Assembly (NCBI GenBank): GCA_964637705.1
Contig: CAZWVM010000177.1
Location: forward strand, 1-7,450
Length of the DNA: 7,450 nucleotides
Source: CAZWVM01 sp964637705
GTDB lineage: Bacteria > UBA8481
Direction: 5' to 3'
Made by a program: the position numbers and the translations under genes. The notes beneath the pieces are model-generated. The model saw only the letters and a list, made by a program, of their open reading frames with translations. It had not been told where the DNA came from and did no database searches. Below are positions 1-4,862 of this stretch, in pieces (positions within the stretch are counted from its first letter, which is position 1; the number at the start of each line of letters is the position of its first letter).

Positions 1-107
1 GCTACGAGATCGTGAAACAGCACGGCGGCGAGATCGAGGTCGAGAGCGCGCCCGGAGAGGGATCGCTCTTCCGCGTCGTGCTTCCCGTTGAGTCCGGGCC
101 CGCGTGA
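1..107 (+). CDS. Sensor histidine kinase, C-terminal end only (partial at window start)
   Basis: The reading frame beginning at position 3 gives 34 residues and then TGA (105-107). It starts YEIVKQHGGEIEVESAPGEG and continues into SLFRVVLP. This is the end of a HATPase_c domain: the (V/I)xxHGGxIxVxSxxGxGSxF pattern is the G2-box and last beta strand found in two-component sensor kinases, where it closes the ATP pocket. The rest of the protein lies outside the window, so its sensor input and its partner regulator are unknown. The tail lacks the CheW-like regulatory domain that ends CheA, so it is probably an ordinary membrane or PAS-type kinase and not the chemotaxis kinase. It runs in the same direction as cheW with a 52-nt gap that is filled largely by a hairpin. 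Confidence 0.85.
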   Translation, partial: YEIVKQHGGEIEVESAPGEGSLFRVVLPVESGPA

Positions 108-114
108 TGCTACC

Positions 115-142
115 CTGTCCCGGATCCCGGGGTCCGGGACGG
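115..142 (+). other. GC-rich intercistronic hairpin between the kinase gene and cheW
   Basis: GTCCCGGA (117-124) and TCCGGGAC (133-140) form a perfect 8-bp inverted repeat around an 8-nt loop. C115-G142 and a T116-G141 wobble extend it. No T-run follows on either strand, so a classical intrinsic terminator is not supported. The stem ends directly before the cheW ribosome binding site (GAGGA, 146-150). It could stabilise a processed transcript or limit ribosome access; the structure is seen, the role is inferred. Confidence 0.55.
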
Positions 143-159
143 AACGAGGATGGAATGCG

Positions 160-660
160 ATGAGCGCTTTGAGCCTCATGAAGAAAACCAAGGAGAAGGG
201 GAGCGAGGCGAAGACGATCCAGCTCGTCTCCTTCTGTTTGGGCGACGAGATCTTCGGCGTGGACATCATGAAGGTGCAGGAAATCATCCGGTGGCAGGAA
301 GTCACGAGGATGCCGCGGATGCCCGAGTTCCTCGAGGGCGTCATCGACCTGCGCGGGACCGTCATGCCGGTCGTCGACCTGAGGAAGCGCTTCGGAATGG
401 GCGCCACGGCGATCGGTCCGGCGACGCGCATCATCGTGACCCTCACTTCCAACCTCCCTGTCGGGCTCGTCGTGGACTCCGTGCAGGAGGTCCTGAAGCC
501 CGACGAGAGCCAGATCTCGCCGCCGCCCGCCATCGCGGCCGGCATCGGGCACGAGTACCTGCGCGGCCTCTGCCGCGTTCGCGACAAGCTCGTCATCCTC
601 CTCGATATCGACCGCATCCTTTCCAGCGAGGAGACCGCCTCGCTCTCATCGATCGGGTAG
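160..660 (+). CDS. cheW: CheW-type chemotaxis coupling protein (first copy)
   Basis: A 166-residue cytoplasmic adaptor that links chemoreceptors to the CheA kinase. The ATG at 160 is preferred over longer in-frame starts because GAGGA (146-150) sits 9 nt upstream and the CheW fold begins about 18 residues into the protein (TIQLVSFCLGDEIFGVDIMK). Other hallmarks are the VQEIIR strand (39-44) and GVIDLRGTVMPVVDLRKRFG (60-79). That block contains the DLRG arginine, R65, which corresponds to the conserved NLRG arginine used for CheA and receptor contact. The later LVVDSVQEVL and LVILLDIDRIL strands complete the two-barrel fold. The first 18 residues are a lysine-rich extension. Length is normal for the family. 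cheB follows after 6 nt, suggesting co-translation. No receptor, CheA or CheR gene is in the window. Confidence 0.95.
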   Translation: MSALSLMKKTKEKGSEAKTIQLVSFCLGDEIFGVDIMKVQEIIRWQEVTRMPRMPEFLEGVIDLRGTVMPVVDLRKRFGMGATAIGPATRIIVTLTSNLPVGLVVDSVQEVLKPDESQISPPPAIAAGIGHEYLRGLCRVRDKLVILLDIDRILSSEETASLSSIG

Positions 661-666
661 GAGCGC

Positions 667-1767
667 TTGCCGGAATCGACCGGGGGGCGGGTCGCGGGCG
701 CGTCGCCCATCCGTGTTCTCATCGTCGACGACTCGGCCTTTCTCCGCAAGATCCTGGGCGATGCGCTGAAACAGGAGAAGGACATCGAGGTTGTCGCGAC
801 GGCGGTGAACGGCCGCGTCGCCCTGGCCAAGAACCGCGACCTTCGTCCCGACCTCGTGATCCTCGACGTGCAGATGCCCGAATTGGACGGCCTCCAGACG
901 CTCTCGGAACTGATGAAGGCAGAGTCTCCCCCCGCGGTCCTGATGTTCTCGGCCCTGACTCGCGAGGGAGCGGAACTGACGCTGAGGGCCCTGGAGGCGG
1001 GGGCCTCGGATTTCGTCTGCAAGCCGCAGGGCGGGGCGGAGAAGATCGGGGACACCGCGCGCGATCTCGCCGAGAAGATCCGGCAGATCGTCAGGCATCG
1101 CTCGGCGACCGGCCGGACCTCGCTGGTCGCGCGCGTCAAGACCCGCATGGCCGTGGCGCGAGGCCGGGCCGCGCAGGCCCCCGTCATCCGCGAGCCGGCG
1201 ATCGTCTGCGTCGGGATATCGACCGGCGGTCCCGCCGCCTTGATGAAGCTCTTCGCCGGCCTCGATCGCTCGGCTCCGGCGATGGCCCTCGTCCAGCACA
1301 TGCCGGCCGCCTTCGTCGCGCCGCTCGCCGCGAGGCTTTCCGACGTCTCGGACATGAAGATCCGCGTCGCCTCGCAGGGATTGAAACTCGAGAAGGGAGT
1401 CTGCCTCGTCGCGCCGGGCGACTACCAGATGGAGATCCTGCCCGACGGTCTCGAGTGCCGTGCGGTCCTCAAGAAGGCGCCTTCCGTCTCGGGACATTGC
1501 CCCTCCGCCGACGTGCTCCTCTCGACCGCGGCCTCCGCCGCGACGACGCGCGCGATCGGGATACTCATGACCGGCATGGGGCGTGACGGCGCCGACGGCA
1601 TGGCGGCGATCCGCAGGTGCGGGGGACGCACGATCGCGCAGGACGAATCGAGTTGCACCGTCTTCGGCATGCCGCGGGCGGCGATCGAAGAGGGAAATGC
1701 CGGCCTGGTCCTCCCCCTGGACCGGATCGCGGCGGCGATATTGGACCGGGAGAAGATACCGGGCTGA
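667..1767 (+). CDS. cheB: CheB: chemotaxis response regulator, receptor glutamate methylesterase/deamidase
   Basis: 366 residues. CheB removes methyl groups from receptor glutamates when phosphorylated by CheA, giving sensory adaptation. The receiver domain (about 15-135) shows IRVLIVDDS with acidic D21/D22, phospho-acceptor D67 in LDVQMPELDG, S95 and K119. A linker (about 140-175) leads to the methylesterase domain (about 178-362). Its catalytic triad is visible as S185 in GISTGG, H211 in QHMP and D307 in MTGMGRDGADG. All key residues are present, so the enzyme should be active. The start is TTG: the stop of cheW lies in the same frame at 658-660 and no ATG or GTG occurs before the receiver domain. 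AGGAG at 659-663, overlapping the cheW stop, is only 3 nt from this TTG, which suggests translation coupled to cheW. Confidence 0.96.
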   Translation: MPESTGGRVAGASPIRVLIVDDSAFLRKILGDALKQEKDIEVVATAVNGRVALAKNRDLRPDLVILDVQMPELDGLQTLSELMKAESPPAVLMFSALTREGAELTLRALEAGASDFVCKPQGGAEKIGDTARDLAEKIRQIVRHRSATGRTSLVARVKTRMAVARGRAAQAPVIREPAIVCVGISTGGPAALMKLFAGLDRSAPAMALVQHMPAAFVAPLAARLSDVSDMKIRVASQGLKLEKGVCLVAPGDYQMEILPDGLECRAVLKKAPSVSGHCPSADVLLSTAASAATTRAIGILMTGMGRDGADGMAAIRRCGGRTIAQDESSCTVFGMPRAAIEEGNAGLVLPLDRIAAAILDREKIPG

Positions 1768-1811
1768 GCGGAGCCGGGCGACTGAACCCCGCCCCCCCTG
1801 ATTCTTACATG

Positions 1812-1856
1812 CCGATAGAGTGAAAAATGTTACAGGATTTTCCGATAGATATGAAA
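1812..1856 (+). repeat. Spaced direct repeat CCGATAGA ... TGAAA (two copies, 30-bp period)
   Basis: CCGATAGA occurs at 1812-1819 and 1842-1849. TGAAA follows each copy after 1 and 2 nt respectively (1821-1825 and 1852-1856). The 30-bp period is close to three helical turns, as for two binding sites of one regulator. The copies also resemble the GCCGATAA -10 element of flagellar sigma-28 promoters. The second copy has GAAA 15 nt upstream (1822-1825), a weak match to the TAAA -35 element. Role is inferred. Confidence 0.35.
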
Positions 1857-1858
1857 GA

Positions 1859-1864
1859 TATAAC
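1859..1864 (+). promoter_or_regulatory. Candidate -10 element TATAAC
   Basis: TATAAC matches the sigma-70 -10 consensus at five of six positions. No good -35 hexamer lies at 16-18 nt upstream and no extended -10 TGn is present, so an activator would probably be required. A start near 1871 would place both inverted repeats (1876-1888 and 1892-1908) just downstream of the transcription start. Confidence 0.25.
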
Positions 1865-1875
1865 TCAAGTCAAAT

Positions 1876-1888
1876 CAGTATCATACTG
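1876..1888. promoter_or_regulatory. Perfect 13-bp palindrome, candidate operator
   Basis: CAGTATCATACTG is CAGTAT, a central C, then ATACTG, a perfect inverted repeat with 6-bp arms. An A/T pair (1874/1890) matches one position beyond a mismatch. It has the form of a binding site for a dimeric helix-turn-helix repressor or activator. No regulator gene is in the window. Confidence 0.35.
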
Positions 1889-1891
1889 GTC

Positions 1892-1908
1892 CAAAATGAG
1901 CGATTTTG
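1892..1908. promoter_or_regulatory. Perfect 6-5-6 inverted repeat CAAAAT-GAGCG-ATTTTG, candidate operator
   Basis: CAAAAT (1892-1897) and ATTTTG (1903-1908) are exact reverse complements separated by 5 nt. The repeat begins 3 nt after the previous palindrome and ends 2 nt before the TTGCAT hexamer (1911-1916). It is not followed by a T-run, so a terminator is unlikely. The sequence differs from the neighbouring palindrome, so two different regulators are possible. Confidence 0.35.
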
Positions 1909-1910
1909 TC

Positions 1911-1938
1911 TTGCATTTCGCATCAGGGATCCTACATT
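1911..1938 (+). promoter_or_regulatory. Candidate sigma-70 promoter for the second cheW (TTGCAT-16-TACATT)
   Basis: TTGCAT (1911-1916) and TACATT (1933-1938) are 16 nt apart and match the -35 and -10 consensus at three and four positions. The predicted start, about 7 nt after the -10, falls near 1945. That is 2-3 nt before the ATG at 1948 and would give a leaderless transcript. This agrees with the absence of a Shine-Dalgarno sequence for that gene. Confidence 0.3.
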
Positions 1939-1947
1939 ACGAAATGA

Positions 1948-2424
1948 ATGCCTACCGTGGAGTCGAGCCGCCTAGCGAAGTATATATGTTTCAACCTCGA
2001 CGACGAGAATTACGCCCTGCCCATCGACGAGGTCCGCGAGATCATTCTCGTTCCGCGCATCACCCGGGTGATCAATGTTGATCCGTTCGTCCTGGGGATC
2101 ATCAACCTGCGCGGAGAGATCGTAGCCATTCTCGACCTCAGCCACTTCCTCGGCAAGTCGCGTCATGCCGCGGGCGAGGCGAACCGCGTGATCATCGCGG
2201 AGTCGGGCGGCATCTGCGCGGGGCTCATGACCGACAGCGTCGCCGCCGTGCGGATGATCGATTCCGAGCAGGTCGGCCCGGTTCCCCTGACCATCGAGAA
2301 CGCGCGCAGCGCCTACATCCGCGGCGTCGTGCAGACCGAAGACCGTCCCCTTTCCGTCCTCTCCCTCTCCGCGATCTTCGCGGCGGACGAGGTGAGGAGA
2401 CTGAGAGGAGAAAGGATCAACTGA
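1948..2424 (+). CDS. cheW: CheW-like coupling protein (second, divergent copy)
   Basis: 158 residues with a full CheW domain starting near residue 10. Visible signatures are KYICFNLDDENYALPIDEVR (11-30), GIINLRGEIVAILDL (50-64) with the NLRG arginine R55, LMTDSVAAVRMI (93-104) and YIRGVVQTEDRPLSVLSLSA (123-142). The sequence differs strongly from the first CheW, so it probably serves a different receptor or kinase array and is not a recent duplicate. TGA at 1945-1947 is in frame directly before the ATG at 1948, so this is the first possible start; GTG at 1957 is the alternative. Neither has a recognisable ribosome binding site. The gene ends 53 nt before hdrA with no convincing terminator between them. 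It may be expressed from the AT-rich island together with the downstream hydrogenase genes (inference). Confidence 0.93.
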   Translation: MPTVESSRLAKYICFNLDDENYALPIDEVREIILVPRITRVINVDPFVLGIINLRGEIVAILDLSHFLGKSRHAAGEANRVIIAESGGICAGLMTDSVAAVRMIDSEQVGPVPLTIENARSAYIRGVVQTEDRPLSVLSLSAIFAADEVRRLRGERIN

Positions 2425-2463
2425 GCAGGCAGGGAAGGGCGAAGAGCCCGGTTCAGCAGGATG

Positions 2464-2470
2464 AAGGAGG
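2464..2470 (+). promoter_or_regulatory. Strong ribosome binding site for hdrA
   Basis: AAGGAGG lies 7 nt before ATG 2478, close to ideal complementarity and spacing. It fixes the hdrA start. The preceding gap (2425-2463) holds only a 4-bp stem, GGGC-GAAGA-GCCC (2437-2449), without a T-run. Confidence 0.85.
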
Positions 2471-2477
2471 TTGTCGG

Positions 2478-4427
2478 ATGGCCGAGAGGATTGGCGTATA
2501 TATCTGCCGATGCGGAGGGAACGTCACGGAGACCGTGGACGTGGACTCCCTCGTGGCGAAGTATGCCGCGGACGGGCGCGTGGCGGCTTGCGAGGGGCAC
2601 GACCTCCTGTGCGCGCCCGCGGGCCGGGAGTTCCTGGCCGGCGAGATCAAGTCGAAGAAGCTCGACAAGCTCGTCATCGCGGCCTGCTCGCCGCGCGAGC
2701 ACGAGAAGACCTTCCGCAAGGTCTGCGACGGCGTGGGGATGAACCCCTACCTCTTCCACATGTCGAACATCCGCGAGCAGTGCGCCTGGGTTCATAACGA
2801 CAAGGCCGAGGCCACGGAGAAGGCGGATCGCCTCATCGAGGGCGGCGTCCGTCGCATGCCCTTCATGAAGCCCTTGGAGAGCCGGCAGATCGATTGCTCC
2901 GCCGACACCCTGATCATCGGCGCCGGCCCGGCCGGCATCACAGCGGCTCTCACCCTGGCCGAGGCCGGCCGCAAGGTCTATCTCCTCGACCGCCAGCCTT
3001 CTCCCGGCGGCCTTCTTCTCAAGTATGAAAAGGCCGCCCCGACCTTCGAATGCTGTCCCTGCATGATGGCGCCGAAGATGTCCGCCGTCGGCGAAAACCC
3101 CAACATCACGCTCCTTGCGAATTCCGACGTGGAGGACATCGTCGGGTTCTACGGCAACTACACCGTCAAGGTGACGAAGAGGGCGCGTTACGTCGACACC
3201 GCCGCCTGCATGGGCTGTGTCGAGGTCTGCTCCGAGCCCTGCCCGGTCTCCGTTCCGAAGGAATACGACGAGCGGCTGGGCATGCGCAAGGCGATCTACA
3301 CGATCTTCCCGGGCGCCGTTCCCAACGCGCCCGTCATCGACATGAAGACCTGCGTCCGGGCGAAGGGCGAGAACTGCACGAAGTGCGCCGAGGCCTGCCC
3401 GTTCGGGGCGGTCGTCTACGACCAGGTCGACGAGCACCTGACGCTCTCCGTCGGCGCCGTCATCATCTCCACCGGCACCGAGCTTTACGACGCCGCGAAG
3501 ATCCCGAACCTCGGGTACGGCCGCGTCCCCGACGTCTACACCTCGCTCGAGTTCGAGCGCCTCGGTTCCACGACCGGTTGCACCGCCGGCAAGATCGTCA
3601 AGAAGGACGGGACCCAACCGAAGAAGATCGGCATCCTTCACTGCGTGGGTTCCCTGGACAAGCGCTACAACGAGTATTGCTCCCAGATCTGCTGTGAATA
3701 CGCGATGAAGTTCGGCGTCCTGGCCAAGGAGGGCATGCCCGAGGTCGAGGTGGTCAATTTCTACAAGGAGCTGACGCTCGCCGGGAAGGCCTACGAAACG
3801 ATGGCGAAGCGGACGGTGCACGAGGGCACGAAGCTGGTGCGCGTGGACAATCCGAACGACGTGAAGGTCGGACAGAACGGAGCGGGCATCAAGGTGGAGT
3901 ACACCCAGTCCGGCGCCGCGAAGTCCGAGACCGTGGACATGCTCGTCCTCTGCCCGGCGCTCCGGCCCGCCTCCGGCACCGATGAATTCGTGAAGATGCT
4001 GACGCTGAAGACCTCGGCCGACGGGTTCCTCGCCGAGGAGAACGTCAACATGGCGACGACGGCCACGACGACCGACGGCATCTTCATCGCCGGAGCGGCG
4101 CGCGGGCCGTGCGGCGTGGCCGCGGCCACGACCCAGGCCCAGGCCGCCGCGGGCCAGGTGCTGGCCAAGCTCCAGCCCGGCAAGAAGCTCGACGTCGAGG
4201 TCATCACCGCGATCCTCGACGAGGAAATCTGCTCCGGGTGCAAGACCTGCATCGTCATGTGCCCCTACAAGGCCATCTCGTTCGACGAGGGCAAGAAGCA
4301 CGCGGTCCTGAACGAGGTGCTCTGCCGCGCCTGCGGCACCTGCGTCGCCTCCTGCCCCTCCGGGGCGCTGGACGGCAAGTTCTTCACGCGCGAGGCGGTG
4401 CTGGCGGAGATGGGAGGTGTCCTGTGA
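2478..4427 (+). CDS. hdrA: HdrA: FAD/iron-sulfur subunit of heterodisulfide reductase-type electron-bifurcating complex
   Basis: 649 residues, cytoplasmic, no signal peptide. HdrA carries the flavin thought to split electron pairs from MvhD between ferredoxin and the HdrBC side. The N-terminal domain (1-135) has GVYICRCGGN with C10/C12, AACSPREHEKTF with C70, and NIREQC with C102. The thioredoxin-reductase-like FAD domain starts with IIGAGPAG (146-153). Near it is C192-C-P-C195 followed by MMAPKM. An inserted ferredoxin-like region holds C244, C247, C251, C255 and C292, C300, C303, C307. The HdrA-specific cluster motif appears as C389 and then C401, C405, C406 (CSQICC). The C-terminal 2[4Fe-4S] ferredoxin has C585/588/591/595 and C616/619/622/626. 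Oddities: the first inserted cluster has CX2CX3CX3CP spacing, C193 is additional, and the FAD-domain end reads AGAARGPCGV. There is no fused MvhD domain, unlike QmoB. mvhD overlaps its stop by 4 nt. Confidence 0.96.
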   Translation: MAERIGVYICRCGGNVTETVDVDSLVAKYAADGRVAACEGHDLLCAPAGREFLAGEIKSKKLDKLVIAACSPREHEKTFRKVCDGVGMNPYLFHMSNIREQCAWVHNDKAEATEKADRLIEGGVRRMPFMKPLESRQIDCSADTLIIGAGPAGITAALTLAEAGRKVYLLDRQPSPGGLLLKYEKAAPTFECCPCMMAPKMSAVGENPNITLLANSDVEDIVGFYGNYTVKVTKRARYVDTAACMGCVEVCSEPCPVSVPKEYDERLGMRKAIYTIFPGAVPNAPVIDMKTCVRAKGENCTKCAEACPFGAVVYDQVDEHLTLSVGAVIISTGTELYDAAKIPNLGYGRVPDVYTSLEFERLGSTTGCTAGKIVKKDGTQPKKIGILHCVGSLDKRYNEYCSQICCEYAMKFGVLAKEGMPEVEVVNFYKELTLAGKAYETMAKRTVHEGTKLVRVDNPNDVKVGQNGAGIKVEYTQSGAAKSETVDMLVLCPALRPASGTDEFVKMLTLKTSADGFLAEENVNMATTATTTDGIFIAGAARGPCGVAAATTQAQAAAGQVLAKLQPGKKLDVEVITAILDEEICSGCKTCIVMCPYKAISFDEGKKHAVLNEVLCRACGTCVASCPSGALDGKFFTREAVLAEMGGVL

Positions 4428-4858
4428 GCGAATTCAAGCCGAAGATCATGGCGATCGTCTGCAACTGGTGCACGTATGCCGGGGCGGACAACGCCGGGAA
4501 CTCGAGGCGGCAATACCCGGCGGGAGTGCGCCTCGTGCGCGTCATGTGCTCGGGCCGCATCGAACCCCTCTTCGTGGTCAAGGCCTTCCAGATGGGCGCC
4601 GACGGCGTCATCGTCATGGGTTGTCACCCGGGCGACTGCCATTACCAGGAGGGCAACTACAAGGCGCTCCGGCGGTGCGAGGTCCTCAAGACGACGCTCC
4701 GGCAGTTCGGCATCGAGCCCGAACGGTTCAAGCTCGAGTGGGTCTCGGCCTCCGAGGGCGAGCGATTCGTCCAGGTCGTGACCGAGATGTACGAGAACGT
4801 GAAAAAGCTGGGGCCTTATGGCGCCGCTGAGCCGCTATCAGCGGCGGCAGGGAGGTAG
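4424..4858 (+). CDS. mvhD: MvhD: [2Fe-2S] electron-transfer subunit linking hydrogenase to HdrA
   Basis: 144 residues, normal for MvhD. It carries electrons from the MvhG iron-sulfur chain to the HdrA flavin. Signatures are C13-NW-C16-TYAGAD, RVMC42SGR, MGC67HPGDC72HYQEGN and C85. Five conserved cysteines of this family bind a [2Fe-2S] cluster. The start is GTG at 4424, within the GTGA overlap with the hdrA stop. GGAGG (4413-4417) lies 6 nt upstream. Longer in-frame extensions upstream lie inside hdrA and read as arginine-rich shadow sequence. The 4-nt overlap indicates translational coupling, fitting a 1:1 complex with HdrA. The last dozen residues (GAAEPLSAAAGR) look like a non-conserved tail, encoded over a hairpin in front of mvhG. 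Confidence 0.96.
   Translation: MSEFKPKIMAIVCNWCTYAGADNAGNSRRQYPAGVRLVRVMCSGRIEPLFVVKAFQMGADGVIVMGCHPGDCHYQEGNYKALRRCEVLKTTLRQFGIEPERFKLEWVSASEGERFVQVVTEMYENVKKLGPYGAAEPLSAAAGR
4822..4846 (+). other. 9-bp hairpin before the mvhG ribosome binding site
   Basis: CGCCGCTGA (4822-4830) and TCAGCGGCG (4838-4846) are perfect reverse complements around a 7-nt loop. The loop begins with a second GCCGCT (4831-4836), which can form an alternative 6-bp stem with AGCGGC (4840-4845). The structure ends 4 nt before the GGAGG (4851-4855) that serves mvhG. It lies inside the coding end of mvhD. It could mark an mRNA processing or stability boundary between the hdrA-mvhD and mvhGA parts (inference). Confidence 0.45.
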
Positions 4859-4862
4859 GACG

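Larger units (their letters stand above)
1801..1950. promoter_or_regulatory. AT-rich control island upstream of the second cheW
   Basis: Hand count gives 53 G/C in 150 bases (about 35%), in sharp contrast to the GC-rich genes on both sides. No convincing gene fits in it. The cheB-cheW gap is 180 nt in total (1768-1947). Its left end (1768-1800) is GC-rich and shows no clear terminator. The AT-rich part contains a spaced direct repeat, two perfect inverted repeats and promoter-like hexamers, listed separately. It is the only obvious place between cheB and the end of the window for a strong promoter and its control sites. Confidence 0.6.

Noticed and set aside
150..1586. Open frame of 478 codons on the + strand across cheW and cheB
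   Set aside because: Arginine/proline-rich out-of-frame reading of two clear genes; no domain.
1768..1800. Possible terminator after cheB
   Set aside because: Only a 4-bp GGCT/AGCC stem and a C-rich run are visible; no stable stem with a following T-run.
1886..1916. Sigma-54 promoter (TGG ... TTGCAT)
   Set aside because: The GG and GC elements are 25 nt apart; a -24/-12 promoter needs about 12.
1827..2081. Small + strand ORF starting in the AT-rich island (MLQDFPIDMKDITQVKSVSY...)
   Set aside because: The first 40 residues look protein-like only because the DNA is AT-rich. The frame then runs into cheW out of frame as Arg-rich shadow, and there is no ribosome binding site or recognisable family.
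2437..2449. GGGC-GAAGA-GCCC hairpin between the second cheW and hdrA
   Set aside because: The stem is only 4 bp and no T-run follows, so it cannot be called a terminator.
2313..4301. Long open frame of 662 codons on the - strand opposite hdrA
   Set aside because: It mirrors hdrA in a GC-rich genome, where antisense frames stay open by codon bias. The product is Gly/Arg/Asp/His-rich low-complexity sequence with no recognisable domain, while the + strand protein has all HdrA motifs.
2478..4858. QmoAB-type sulfate-reduction complex as an alternative to HdrA-MvhD
   Set aside because: HdrA and MvhD are separate genes with HdrA-specific CSQICC and N-terminal motifs, and a complete [NiFe] hydrogenase follows; QmoB carries a fused MvhD domain and has no hydrogenase partner.
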